Position numbers and translations under genes: made by a program
Notes under the pieces: model-generated
What the model was told of the DNA's origin: nothing
The model's database searches: none
The model's input: only the letters and a program-made list of their open reading frames with translations
Shown: positions 7,826-15,959 of the stretch, in pieces
How positions within the stretch are numbered: the first letter of the stretch is position 1
Layout of the letters: each line of letters opens with the position of its first letter
DNA from: Lichenicoccus sp964242335
Lineage (GTDB): Bacteria > Pseudomonadota > Alphaproteobacteria > Acetobacterales > Acetobacteraceae
DNA length: 33,270 nt
Reading direction: 5' to 3'
Assembly (NCBI GenBank): GCA_964242335.1
Contig: CAXTAY010000035.1
Location: 1-33,270, forward strand

Positions 7826-8023
7826 CGTCCCCGACCCCGATCGCCGAGAAAAAGTTTTCAAAGGCCCGCCTCTGATGGGGTCAAGCGGCGACGCCTCTTG
7901 CTCTAGTTCCCCGGTCGTCGGCAATGCCAGGACGAGATGGCGCGGATCGCCGAATTCCGCGACGCCGAGGGTATCGCAGGCTGGCCGCGGGATCGCCGGC
8001 AGCCGGTGGCGGCCGCGAGGTCG

Positions 8024-8224
8024 TCAGCGGCAGAACATGATGGTCAGCAGCGCCAGGTTGCAGGCCAGCATCGCGGCTACCGCCCACCTCATCGTGCGCA
8101 GGCTTCGCCGGATCAGCTCCAGGTCGCACACCTGACGGCTCATCGTCATCAGCACCGGCGGCGGGATCCTGCGATCCGCCGGCAGGCGCAGCGTGGCACG
8201 TATCTCAGGCTCGAGGTCTGGCAT
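8024..8224 (-). CDS. Possible small membrane protein, 66 aa
   Basis: Short ORF with a polar, Arg-rich N-terminal part and one hydrophobic helix at the C-terminus (MRWAVAAMLACNLALLTIMF), giving a tail-anchored layout. A GGAAGG-type Shine-Dalgarno lies just before the ATG at 8224. A perfect 8-bp inverted repeat is 84 bp upstream at 8308-8325. No family is recognised. It sits in a 555-bp interval that otherwise has no gene. It could be a chance ORF, though the single well-formed transmembrane helix and the ribosome site argue for a gene. Confidence 0.45.
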   Translation of the reverse strand: MPDLEPEIRATLRLPADRRIPPPVLMTMSRQVCDLELIRRSLRTMRWAVAAMLACNLALLTIMFCR

Positions 8225-8307
8225 CAGGGCCTTCCCGCAGATCGGTCTAAATTTTGAGAATACATGAATGCGGGGCGGCTGTCTCTGAGCAGCATCGAGG
8301 ACGCCGT

Positions 8308-8325
8308 GTTCACGAGTTCGTGAAC
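8308..8325. promoter_or_regulatory. Perfect inverted repeat, operator-like (GTTCACGA-GT-TCGTGAAC)
   Basis: Two 8-bp arms, 8308-8315 and 8318-8325, are fully complementary with a 2-bp centre. The loop is too tight for a good RNA hairpin, so a binding site for a dimeric regulator is more likely. On the minus strand it lies upstream of the small membrane ORF and downstream of the PAP2 gene. Confidence 0.5.
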
Positions 8326-8380
8326 TGACTCGTCCGGCCGGTGGCGGGGCGTGGCTCGGAAGGTCGGAGCCTGGCCGCCC

Positions 8381-9211
8381 TCAGTGCGGCATGTGCGCCC
8401 TCAACATCCGCGACACGCCGACGGCGACGTAGCGGTAGTCCTCGAACATGCGGCTGATGCAGCCGCACAGGTAGAACGAGACCACCGAGAACAGCGGCAG
8501 GTGGCTCCGCGCCCACGCCACCATCCTGCGGCTGGTCGCCAGCACCCACGCCGACCGGCCCAATCCGACCGCGACCACCCCGATCATCGCCCCGGCGACG
8601 ACGTCGGTCGGGAAGTGGAAGCCGAGATAGACGCGGATCGCGCTCAGCACGGAGGCGAGCACGAAGCAGAACAGGCCGAGCGGGGGCAGCACCGTGTAGA
8701 TGGTGGTCGCCAGCGCGAACAGCATCGCCGCGTGCTCGCTCGGGAACGACATGCCGGGGCTGAACACGCGCGGATCGATCGCGGGCGGCGGCAGGAAGCG
8801 CAGCGCCGGATCGTGCAGCGGACGCAGATGGTGCGGGAACGTCACCTGCAGCACGTAGCACAGCGCGATGGCGAGGATGCTGACCAGCACCCCCGAGACG
8901 AGGCGGGCACGCTGTTCATCGCCGGTCCTGCACCAGACGAACCAGATCAGCGCCATCATCGGCAGGTTCGAGAACGCCTCCTTGGTGAGGTCGTGCGCGA
9001 CGTGGTCGAGCAGGAAGTACCGCCCGCTCAACCGGTTCAGCGCGCGGGTGATCCCGTAGTCGATGCCGTGCAGGCCGAGCAGAGACAACGCGACGCTGAA
9101 CGACAGGATGACCGAGGCTACAATGAACAGGGAGGCGATCGCCGGCACCCGCGCCGGACGCGCGAGATGCAGCCGATCGGAACCGGAGGTTGTTGTAACG
9201 TTATTTTCCAA
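8381..9211 (-). CDS. PAP2-superfamily membrane phosphatase
   Basis: Integral membrane protein of up to 276 aa with about six helices and the three PAP2 phosphatase motifs: the Arg-Pro of FPHHLRPLHDP, then SFPSEHAAM (PSEH where PSGH is usual), then SAIRVYLGFHFPTDVVAG with the catalytic His and Asp. Such enzymes dephosphorylate lipid phosphates or isoprenoid pyrophosphates at the membrane. The start is unclear. TTG 9211 keeps an extra N-terminal segment, while GTG 9148 begins VPAIASLF just before the first helix; neither has a good ribosome site. It follows crtC on the same strand after about 107 bp. A role in isoprenoid pyrophosphate recycling is tempting from context but unproven. Confidence 0.82.
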   Translation of the reverse strand: MENNVTTTSGSDRLHLARPARVPAIASLFIVASVILSFSVALSLLGLHGIDYGITRALNRLSGRYFLLDHVAHDLTKEAFSNLPMMALIWFVWCRTGDEQRARLVSGVLVSILAIALCYVLQVTFPHHLRPLHDPALRFLPPPAIDPRVFSPGMSFPSEHAAMLFALATTIYTVLPPLGLFCFVLASVLSAIRVYLGFHFPTDVVAGAMIGVVAVGLGRSAWVLATSRRMVAWARSHLPLFSVVSFYLCGCISRMFEDYRYVAVGVSRMLRAHMPH

Positions 9212-9318
9212 TATCTCGTCTTCAAAAAGGGACAGCAACGCCGCGACTCGTCCCTTGCCGCATCGCCGGCACCCTGACAAGCGAGGATCTCGTCGCGGGA
9301 ACGGGCCGGCCGGCCGGC

Positions 9319-10272
9319 TCAGGCCAGGGCGCGCGGGATCCGGAACGGCAGCATCATCTGCATCCACGGTGCGCTGAACCGGTCCAGGTCCAGGCTCTCG
9401 TGCATCGCCTGCGAGGCCTCGCCGAACAGCCGTGTCGAGACCAGCGAGCGCGCGTAGAAAGGCGAGTCCTGCAGCGTGCGCACGACCCCGGCGCCGTGGC
9501 CCGCATCGGCGCGGGTGAAGCGCGGCAGCCGCCAGGCGCTCGGCGGCAGGGTGATCCGCGGCGGCGCGGGACGCTCGGAGACGGCACCGCCCCGGTCGAC
9601 ATGCAGCGCGAGTGCCCGATCCGCACCCCACCGGTCGGTCACGTCGTAGACGATGCCGGTGCCGTCGCGCAGCGGCGCGCGCGCCCAGTCCCAGCGCCGG
9701 AACGAGGCCTCGAGCGGCACGTCGCCGTCGTTGCTGTCGAGATAGCCGAGACCGCTCCATCGCAGGTCCGGCCGCTCCAGGCTGACCTCGACCCTGGCGC
9801 TGGGCGCGATCGGCCTCCAGCGATGCAGCCCGGCCGCGTCCAGCCGCACGCCGTGGCCGGTCAGCGCATGCGGATGCACGCGCAGCTGGCCGCGCAGACG
9901 CGAGGGCCACGGCGTACCGAACTCGTCGATGTCGATGACCAGCTGATCGTCCTGCCACCGCACCAGGCTGCGGCCGATCGCCAGCGCGTCGGCCTCGCGG
10001 CGCATGCCGTGCCGGCCGTGTTCGGTCATGCTCCAGCGCCGCCGGCTGCCGTAGAGCGAGACGTTCAGCGCGCAGAAACGCTCCGGATCGGGTGCGAGGT
10101 CGCGACGCCGTCCCCTCGCCCGGGCCCATGCATAATATGGCGAGAACACGCTGCCGACGAAGGCGATCACGGTGATGCCGAGGCTGCCGTCGTCGCTCAG
10201 CGCGTCGACATACCACCAGAGGTAGCCGCCCGGCGCGACCGGTTGGTCGAAGCATGGTCGGCGATCACGCAC
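9319..10272 (-). CDS. crtC: Carotenoid 1,2-hydratase (hydroxyneurosporene synthase)
   Basis: CrtC adds water across the C-1,2 double bond of acyclic carotenoids, the first step towards methoxylated carotenoids such as spirilloxanthin. Recognisable family blocks are FDQPVAPGGYLWWYVDALSDDG near the N-terminus, VFSPYYAWAR, the segment with HGMRR, LRWSGLGYLDSNDGDVPLE and FRRWDWAR. GTG 10272 (VRDRRPCFDQP) puts the conserved N-terminal block at residue 8, giving 317 aa; an open frame continues to 10542, but that part lies inside crtD and lacks family similarity. The gene therefore overlaps the 3' end of crtD by 76 bp, an unusually long overlap that implies coupled translation from the crtD promoter. 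Confidence 0.92.
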   Translation of the reverse strand: MRDRRPCFDQPVAPGGYLWWYVDALSDDGSLGITVIAFVGSVFSPYYAWARARGRRRDLAPDPERFCALNVSLYGSRRRWSMTEHGRHGMRREADALAIGRSLVRWQDDQLVIDIDEFGTPWPSRLRGQLRVHPHALTGHGVRLDAAGLHRWRPIAPSARVEVSLERPDLRWSGLGYLDSNDGDVPLEASFRRWDWARAPLRDGTGIVYDVTDRWGADRALALHVDRGGAVSERPAPPRITLPPSAWRLPRFTRADAGHGAGVVRTLQDSPFYARSLVSTRLFGEASQAMHESLDLDRFSAPWMQMMLPFRIPRALA

Positions 10273-11765
10273 GCCGCCGCCAGACGACCCGAGAGCGCTG
10301 CCATCGGCAGACCCGGCGCCGGATGCACGCTGCCCCCGGCCAGGTACAGCCCGCGCAGCCGCGACCGTGCCCCCGGCCTGCGGAACGACGCCATCCAGCC
10401 GTGCGAGGCCGGCCCGTACAGCGCCCCGCCCGTTGCCGGGAAGCGGCGGGCGAACTGGTTCGGGGTGGTCACCGCCTGCGCCGAGATCGTGCCGAGCGAG
10501 AGCCCGCATCGATCCATCGCGGTCCGCATCCTGGTCTCGCATTGCTGGATTTCCGTGCTGGAGAACTCGTGCCGGTCACCGGTCGGAGGCGCGTTGATCA
10601 GGCAGAACAGGCGCTCGGTGCCGGAAGGCGACCCGGCGTCCGCAGCATCGCCCGCAAGATCACTCGGGGAGTCACCCCCGGCATCGCCCCGATCCTGGGC
10701 GCAGATATACAGCGTCGGGCGCTCCGGCATGCGGGCGCGACCGAAGATGTCCTCGAACTCGGAATCAGCCGCGTCCGAGAACAGGACGTTGTGGCGGTCG
10801 AGCGGGAATCCGCCGCTGCTCGCCGTCATCGCCCAGGTCATCGCCGACAGCGAGCGCATGGAGGTCGGCATGACCGGCACCGCGTGGCGGCAGGCCTCGC
10901 CGAAATGGCCGCTCGCCACCGCCTGCGCGTCGGCGTTGCAGACGACGTAGTCGGCCGAAAGCCGTTCGCCGTCCCGCAGCGCCACACCCGCGACGCGGCG
11001 ATCGCCGACCAGGATGTCGGCGACCGGGCTGTCGTAGCGGATCGTGACACCGTTCTCCTCCGCCAGCGTCGCCAGCGCCTGTGCCAGACGGTGCATGCCG
11101 CCCTCGACCAGCCAGACCCCCGCCTGCTCGACATGGGCCACCAGCATCAGCGTCGCCGGGCAGAGCCGCGGCGAGGATCCGCAATAGGTGGCGTAGCGGC
11201 CATAGAGCTGGCGCAGGCGCGGGTCGCGGAAGCTGTCGGCCAGCACCGCGGCGAGGCTTCTGAACGGGCTGATCCGCACCAGCGGTGCCACCCCGGTGCG
11301 CGCCATCAGCGTCGCCATCGAGGGGCGCTGCGCGCTCAGGAAGCTCGGCTCCAGGGTGCGGTAGATCTCCCGCGCCCGCAGCCGGAACGCCTCGTAGCCG
11401 CGCGCCTCCGCCGCACCGGCGAAGCGGCCGATCGCATCCGCCGTGCGCGCCGGGTCGGCGAACAGGTCCAGCCGCGTCCGCTCGTCCCAGGCATGGCGTG
11501 CCAGGATCTGCGCCGGACGCAGCACCAGGCGCCGCTCCAGGCAGTCGCCGGCATCGTCGAAGATCTGGTCGAACACGTGCCGAAGGGTCAGCACGGTGGG
11601 ACCGACATCGATCCGCGCGCGGCCCAGTGCCGCCTCACGCAGCTTACCGCCGGGCCTGGCCGATGCCTCCAGCAGCGTCACCGCGAAATCGGCGCGTGCG
11701 AGGTCGAGTGCCGCCACCAGGCCGCCGATCCCGGCTCCGATGACGATCGCCTGCTGCGCTCCCAT
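10197..11765 (-). CDS. crtD: 1-hydroxycarotenoid 3,4-desaturase (methoxyneurosporene dehydrogenase)
   Basis: FAD-dependent carotenoid desaturase of the CrtI/CrtD type, about 522 aa. The dinucleotide-binding motif GAGIGG lies at about residues 10-15, followed by the acidic ribose-binding Glu in TLLEASARPGGK. The segment DVGPTVLTLRHVFDQIF and the C-terminal LYLAGGSVHPAPGLPMAALSG are typical of CrtD. It introduces the C-3,4 double bond after CrtC. A GTG directly precedes the ATG at 11765, so 11768 is an alternative start. It is transcribed divergently from crtE across a control region with PpsR-type boxes and runs into crtC. A 20-residue Gly/Asp-rich insertion (RGDAGGDSPSDLAGDAADAG) near residue 380 looks lineage-specific. 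Confidence 0.93.
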   Translation of the reverse strand: MGAQQAIVIGAGIGGLVAALDLARADFAVTLLEASARPGGKLREAALGRARIDVGPTVLTLRHVFDQIFDDAGDCLERRLVLRPAQILARHAWDERTRLDLFADPARTADAIGRFAGAAEARGYEAFRLRAREIYRTLEPSFLSAQRPSMATLMARTGVAPLVRISPFRSLAAVLADSFRDPRLRQLYGRYATYCGSSPRLCPATLMLVAHVEQAGVWLVEGGMHRLAQALATLAEENGVTIRYDSPVADILVGDRRVAGVALRDGERLSADYVVCNADAQAVASGHFGEACRHAVPVMPTSMRSLSAMTWAMTASSGGFPLDRHNVLFSDAADSEFEDIFGRARMPERPTLYICAQDRGDAGGDSPSDLAGDAADAGSPSGTERLFCLINAPPTGDRHEFSSTEIQQCETRMRTAMDRCGLSLGTISAQAVTTPNQFARRFPATGGALYGPASHGWMASFRRPGARSRLRGLYLAGGSVHPAPGLPMAALSGRLAAACVIADHASTNRSRRAATSGGMSTR

Positions 11766-11781
11766 CACCCCTGCATCCCAA

Positions 11782-11846
11782 GATCCTGATTGACGAAGAT
11801 GTCCATAATGTCTGACAGTTTAATCTGACAAGCAAGAATGACACTT
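11782..11846. promoter_or_regulatory. Divergent crtD/crtE control region with tandem PpsR/CrtJ boxes
   Basis: Box 1 at 11800-11817 is a perfect TGT-N12-ACA. Box 2 at 11826-11843 is TGA-N12-ACA, one base off, and exactly 8 bp separate them, the tandem geometry known for PpsR/CrtJ. On the minus strand TTGTCA, 16 bp and CATTAT form a sigma70-like promoter for crtD. On the plus strand CTGACA (11812-11817), 16 bp and AAGAAT (11834-11839) could serve crtE. The boxes cover both promoters, consistent with aerobic repression. The ppsR gene itself is not in the window. Confidence 0.75.
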
Positions 11847-11863
11847 AAGGCCCGGAGGGACCG

Positions 11864-12733
11864 ATGGACGCGGTGGCACGGATCGAACGGACGCTGGAAG
11901 CCGCACTGGCCCCCGCCCTCGCCTTCTCCGGACCGCCGAGGCTGGCGGCCGCGATCCGGCACGCGGTGTTCCCGGGAGGCGCGCGGGTGCGGCCGCGGCT
12001 CTGCCTCGCGGTGGCGCAGGCCTGCGGACGCGGCGGCGACCCGATGGCGCACGCCGCCGCCGCGGCGCTGGAGATGGTGCACTGCGCCTCGCTGGTGCAT
12101 GACGACCTGCCCTGCTTCGACGATGCGAGCCTGCGGCGCGGCCTGCCCTCGGTGCACCACGCGTTCGGCGAGCCGCTGGCGGTGCTCGCCGGCGACGCCC
12201 TGATCGTGCTGGCGTTCGAGACCCTGGCGCTGGCCGCATCGTCGGCCACCCCGTCGCTGGCGCCGCTGCTGCTGCTGCTGTCCCGCTCCACCGGCCTGCC
12301 GCGCGGGATCATCGCCGGCCAGGCCTGGGAGTGCGAGCCGGAGATCCCGCTCGCGACCTACCACAGGGCCAAGACCGCCTCGCTGTTCTCCGCCGCCACC
12401 ATGGCCGGCGCCCTGGCGGCGGGCGCGGAGGCGGCGCCGTGGCACGCGCTCGGCGAGCGACTCGGCGAGGCCTACCAGGTCGCCGACGACATACGCGACG
12501 TCGTCGCCACCCCCTCCGAGCTGGGCAAGCCGAGCGGCCGCGACCAGGCGCTGGGCCGACCCTCGGTCGCGTTGCAGCACGGCGTGCCGGGCGCGATGCT
12601 GCGGCTGCAGGCGCTGGTCGGCGAGGCGATCGCCGCGATCCCGCGCTGCCCGCGGGCGGGGGATCTGCGCGGGCTGATCCGCCTCGAGGTGCAGCGGCTG
12701 CTGCCGCGGGAGATGCTGCTGCACGCCGCGTGA
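11864..12733 (+). CDS. crtE: Geranylgeranyl diphosphate synthase
   Basis: 289-aa trans-prenyltransferase that makes GGPP, the C20 precursor of carotenoids and of the bacteriochlorophyll esterifying alcohol. The first aspartate-rich motif is at D80-D81 to D86 (HDDLPCFDD) and the second is DDIRD at 208-212; GGARVRPRL near 38-46 binds the homoallylic substrate. Both motifs are complete. GGAGGGA at 11854-11860 is the ribosome site. The TGA overlaps the GTG start of crtF. First gene of the long photosynthesis transcript. Confidence 0.93.
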   Translation: MDAVARIERTLEAALAPALAFSGPPRLAAAIRHAVFPGGARVRPRLCLAVAQACGRGGDPMAHAAAAALEMVHCASLVHDDLPCFDDASLRRGLPSVHHAFGEPLAVLAGDALIVLAFETLALAASSATPSLAPLLLLLSRSTGLPRGIIAGQAWECEPEIPLATYHRAKTASLFSAATMAGALAAGAEAAPWHALGERLGEAYQVADDIRDVVATPSELGKPSGRDQALGRPSVALQHGVPGAMLRLQALVGEAIAAIPRCPRAGDLRGLIRLEVQRLLPREMLLHAA

Positions 12734-13881
12734 TCGCGGTGAAGCTGCCGGACGCGCGCGCCGCCGCCGCACGATCGGCCGTCGGTGCCGGCGGCAGCGG
12801 GCTGTCGCGCCTGCTCAGCAGCGCCCGTTTCCGCGCCTGGGCCAGCGCCTTCCCGCTGACCCGGCCGATCGCGCGCCGCCGGGCGGCGGCGCTGTTCGAT
12901 CTCTGTGCCGGGTTCGTCTACTCCCAGGTGCTGTCGGCGTCGGTGACGCTGCACCTGCCCGAGGCCCTGCTGCGCGCGCCGGGCGACGCCGGCGAGATCG
13001 GGCGGGCGATCGGCCTGCCGCCGGAGGCGGCGGCGCGGCTGCTGGACGCCGCGGTGTCGTTGCGCCTGGCGCGGCGCCGGCGCCGGGACGGCCGCTACGC
13101 GCTGGGCCCGCTGGGTGCCGCGCTGATCGACAACCCCGGGGTGCTGGCGATGATCGCGCACCACGCCATGCTCTATGACGACCTGCGCGATCCGGTGGCG
13201 CTGCTGCGCGGCGGCAGCGACGGCGGCGGCACCGCGCTCGCCCGCTACTGGCCGTATGCGGCCGCCGCGGACGGGGTGACCGAGCGGCAGGTCTCGCCGT
13301 ACAGCGCCCTGATGGCGGCCTCGCAGGCGATGGTGCAGGGCGAGATCCTGGCCGCCTACGACGTGCGCCGCCATCGCTGCCTGCTCGATGTCGGTGGCGG
13401 CGACGGCGGCTTCCTGGTCGCCGCGGCAATGCGGTCGGAGGCGCTGCGCCTGGTGCTGTTCGACCTGCCGCCGGTGGCGGCGCTGGCGCGGCAGCGACTC
13501 GAGCAGGCAGGCCTGTCCGCGCGCGCGCAGGCGGTGGGCGGCGACTTCCACCACGACCGGCTTCCCGAGGGTGCCGACCTGATCACGCTGGTGCGGGTGC
13601 TGCACGATCACGACGATGCCGAGGCGATGGCGCTGCTGCGCGCGGCCCGGCTGGCGCTTCCGCCCGGCGGGACGCTGCTGATCGCCGAGCCGATGTCGGG
13701 CACACGCGGCGCGGAAGCCAGCGGCGACGCCTATTTCGGCTTCTACCTGTTGGCGATGGGAAGCGGGCGGCCACGCACCCCGGCGCGCATCGCGGCGATG
13801 CTGGCCGAAGCCGGTTTTGCCCACTGCCGCAGCCTGCCGACGCGCATGCCGCTGGTGGCCAGGCTGATGCTGGCCCGCTGA
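12730..13881 (+). CDS. crtF: Hydroxyneurosporene/demethylspheroidene O-methyltransferase
   Basis: SAM-dependent methyltransferase that methylates the C-1 hydroxyl made by CrtC. An N-terminal helical dimerisation domain (about 45-135) contains FDLCAGFVYSQVLSA. The SAM-binding loop LDVGGGDGGF is at 219-228, and the catalytic-domain blocks GDFHHDRLPEGADL and VRVLHDHDD follow. GTG 12730 gives 383 aa and overlaps the crtE stop by 4 bp (GTGA); GTG 12739 is an alternative. The frame is also open upstream inside crtE, but that part is out of family. CrtC, CrtD and CrtF together imply spheroidene/spirilloxanthin-type carotenoids. Confidence 0.92.
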   Translation: MIAVKLPDARAAAARSAVGAGGSGLSRLLSSARFRAWASAFPLTRPIARRRAAALFDLCAGFVYSQVLSASVTLHLPEALLRAPGDAGEIGRAIGLPPEAAARLLDAAVSLRLARRRRRDGRYALGPLGAALIDNPGVLAMIAHHAMLYDDLRDPVALLRGGSDGGGTALARYWPYAAAADGVTERQVSPYSALMAASQAMVQGEILAAYDVRRHRCLLDVGGGDGGFLVAAAMRSEALRLVLFDLPPVAALARQRLEQAGLSARAQAVGGDFHHDRLPEGADLITLVRVLHDHDDAEAMALLRAARLALPPGGTLLIAEPMSGTRGAEASGDAYFGFYLLAMGSGRPRTPARIAAMLAEAGFAHCRSLPTRMPLVARLMLAR

Positions 13882-13926
13882 GCAGGATCGGCGTCATGTC
13901 CTCTCGATTCCGTGAAGCAGCCAGAG

Positions 13927-13970
13927 TGTCAACCAAGGTTGTCACTCATGAATGTTATGTTAGGCTGACA
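13927..13970. promoter_or_regulatory. Tandem PpsR/CrtJ boxes upstream of bchC
   Basis: Box 1 at 13927-13944 reads TGT-N12-TCA and box 2 at 13953-13970 reads TGT-N12-ACA, again exactly 8 bp apart. The bchC promoters of Rhodobacter species carry the same paired arrangement for redox- and light-dependent repression. A TTGTCA at 13939-13944 could be part of a -35 element; I cannot assign a convincing -10. This implies a second promoter within the crtEF-bchCXYZ-puf array. Confidence 0.75.
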
Positions 13971-14047
13971 CATCGGGGCGGTTCAGCCAGGCAGACGGTT
14001 CACGGCATCAGGCCGGTCGGACCGAGCGCCCCGACCAGGGGGATCAG

Positions 14048-14989
14048 ATGCAGACGAACGCCGTCGTCATGAGCGCTCCGGGGCAGGTGACGCTGAGCGC
14101 CATCACCCTGCCGGCGCCGGGCGACGCCGACATCGTCGTCGACACCGCCTGGAGCGGCATCAGCGCCGGCACCGAGCGCCTGCTCTGGAGCGGGCGCATG
14201 CCCGAGTTCCCCGGCATGGGCTATCCGCTGGTGCCCGGCTACGAGTCCGTGGGTCACGTGGTCGAGGCCGGCCCGCACTCCGGACGACGTGCCGGCGAGC
14301 TGGTGTTCGTCCCCGGCGCCAAGTGCTTCGGCGCAGTGCGCGGCCTGTTCGGCGGCGCCGCGTCGCGCCTGGTGCTGCCGGGCGCACGGGCGATCCCGAT
14401 CGACCACGCGCTGGGCGAGCGCGGCACCCTGCTGGCCCTCGCCGCCACCGCCTACCACGCCATCGCCGCACCGCACGCGGCCGCCCCGCAGCTGATCATC
14501 GGCCACGGCGTGCTGGGCCGGCTGCTGGCGCGCCTGACCCTGGCCCTGGGCCATCCGGCGCCGGTGGTCTGGGAGGAGCGCGCGGCGCGCGCCTCCGGCG
14601 CCGAGGGCTACGAGGTCGTCCGCTCCGAGCATGACCCGCGGCGCGACTACGGCGCGGTATACGACGCGAGCGGCGACTCCACCCTGCTCGACCAGCTGTT
14701 TCCGCGTCTCGCGCGCGGCGGCGAGATCGTGCTGGCCGGGTTCTATCCCGGCACCGTCTCGTTCGCCTTCCCGCCCGCCTTCATGCGCGAGGCGCGGCTG
14801 CGCTGCGCCGCCGAGTGGCTGCCCGAGGATCTGGTCGCGGTGCGGCGGCTGATCGACGACGGCGCGCTGTCGCTGGACGGGCTGATCACCCACCGCAGCC
14901 CGGCGGAACGGGCACCCGACGCCTATCGCACCGCCTTCGACGATCCGGATTGCCTGAAGATGATCCTGCAATGGAGCCGCGCGGCATGA
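14048..14989 (+). CDS. bchC: 3-hydroxyethyl bacteriochlorophyllide a dehydrogenase
   Basis: BchC oxidises the C-3 hydroxyethyl group of bacteriochlorophyllide a to the acetyl group that marks BChl a. The 313-aa protein is a medium-chain dehydrogenase-like enzyme without the structural-zinc cysteine cluster. The N-terminal block WSGISAGTERLLWSGRMPEFPGMGYPLVPGYE (split over 35-66) is diagnostic, and the Rossmann loop GHGVLG is at 152-157. A GGGGGATC ribosome site precedes the ATG. The TGA overlaps the bchX ATG (ATGA at 14986-14989). Confidence 0.94.
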   Translation: MQTNAVVMSAPGQVTLSAITLPAPGDADIVVDTAWSGISAGTERLLWSGRMPEFPGMGYPLVPGYESVGHVVEAGPHSGRRAGELVFVPGAKCFGAVRGLFGGAASRLVLPGARAIPIDHALGERGTLLALAATAYHAIAAPHAAAPQLIIGHGVLGRLLARLTLALGHPAPVVWEERAARASGAEGYEVVRSEHDPRRDYGAVYDASGDSTLLDQLFPRLARGGEIVLAGFYPGTVSFAFPPAFMREARLRCAAEWLPEDLVAVRRLIDDGALSLDGLITHRSPAERAPDAYRTAFDDPDCLKMILQWSRAA

Positions 14990-15957
14990 ACGCACACACC
15001 CCGATCGTTCCGGACGCGTCGCAAAACCATGCGGCGGCCGCCGGCAAGCGCGAAACCCAGATCGTCGCGATCTACGGCAAGGGCGGCATCGGCAAGAGCT
15101 TCACCCTGGCCAACCTCTCCTACAGCATGGCGCAGGCCGGCAAGCGGGTGCTGCTGATCGGCTGCGACCCGAAGAGCGACACCACCTCGCTGCTGTTCGG
15201 CGGACGCTCCTGCCCGACCATCATCGAGACCTCGTCGCGCAAGAAGGCCGCCGGCGAGGCGGTGCAGATCGGCGACGTCTGCTTCAAGCGCGACGGCGTG
15301 TTCGCGATGGAGCTGGGCGGCCCCGAGGTCGGCCGCGGCTGCGGCGGCCGGGGGATCATCCACGGCTTCGAGCTGCTGGAGAAACTCGGCTTCCACGACT
15401 GGGGCTTCGACTACGTGCTGCTCGACTTCCTCGGCGACGTGGTGTGCGGCGGCTTCGGCCTGCCGATCGCGCGCGACATGTGCCAGAAGGTGATCGTGGT
15501 CGGCTCGAACGACCTGCAATCGCTCTACGTCGCCAACAACGTCTGCTCGGCGGTGGAGTATTTCAACAAGCTGGGCGGCCATGTCGGCGTCGCCGGCCTG
15601 GTGATCAACAAGGATGACGGCACCGGCGAGGCGCAGGCCTTCGCCGAGGCGGTCGGCATCCCGGTGCTGGCGGCGATCCCGGCCGACGACGACATCCGCC
15701 GCAAGAGCGCCAACTACGAGATCGTGGGCAAGCCGGGCAGCGTCTGGGCGCCGCTGTTCGAGGCACTCGGCGTGCAGGTGGCGGAAGCGCCGCCGCTGCG
15801 GCCGCGGCCGCTGAACCATGACGGGCTGCTCAACCTGTTCAAGGGCGACGCGGTCGGACGCGGCGTGGTGCTGGAGCCGGCCTCGCTCGCCGACATGTGC
15901 GGCACCGCCAGCCTGGCCCCGAAGCCCTCCCTCGAAGTCGTCTACGAAGGCGCCTGA
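14986..15957 (+). CDS. bchX: Chlorophyllide a reductase, iron protein subunit X
   Basis: NifH-like ATPase, 323 aa, that donates electrons to BchYZ for reduction of ring B. The P-loop GKGGIGKS is at 31-38, GCDPKSDTT at 59-67, and the [4Fe-4S] bridging cysteines are C119 (GRGCGGRG) and C154 (DVVCGGFG). The Cys and P-loop set is complete. ATG 14986 is the natural start and is coupled to bchC by a 4-bp overlap; the frame is open further upstream but inside bchC. Only 2 bp separate it from bchY. Confidence 0.96.
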   Translation: MNAHTPIVPDASQNHAAAAGKRETQIVAIYGKGGIGKSFTLANLSYSMAQAGKRVLLIGCDPKSDTTSLLFGGRSCPTIIETSSRKKAAGEAVQIGDVCFKRDGVFAMELGGPEVGRGCGGRGIIHGFELLEKLGFHDWGFDYVLLDFLGDVVCGGFGLPIARDMCQKVIVVGSNDLQSLYVANNVCSAVEYFNKLGGHVGVAGLVINKDDGTGEAQAFAEAVGIPVLAAIPADDDIRRKSANYEIVGKPGSVWAPLFEALGVQVAEAPPLRPRPLNHDGLLNLFKGDAVGRGVVLEPASLADMCGTASLAPKPSLEVVYEGA

Positions 15958-15959
15958 GG

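Noticed and set aside
7826..8023. Possible gene in the interval after the lipoprotein
   Set aside because: No frame has a start with a ribosome site, a hydrophobic core or a recognisable motif.
9190..9210. Possible Zur box GTAACGTTATTTTCC near the PAP2 start
   Set aside because: Only one half matches the palindromes at zur-znuA; there is no second arm.
10273..10542. N-terminal extension of CrtC to an upstream start inside crtD
   Set aside because: The extra 90 residues have no CrtC similarity and lie in conserved crtD sequence; GTG 10272 places the family N-terminus correctly.
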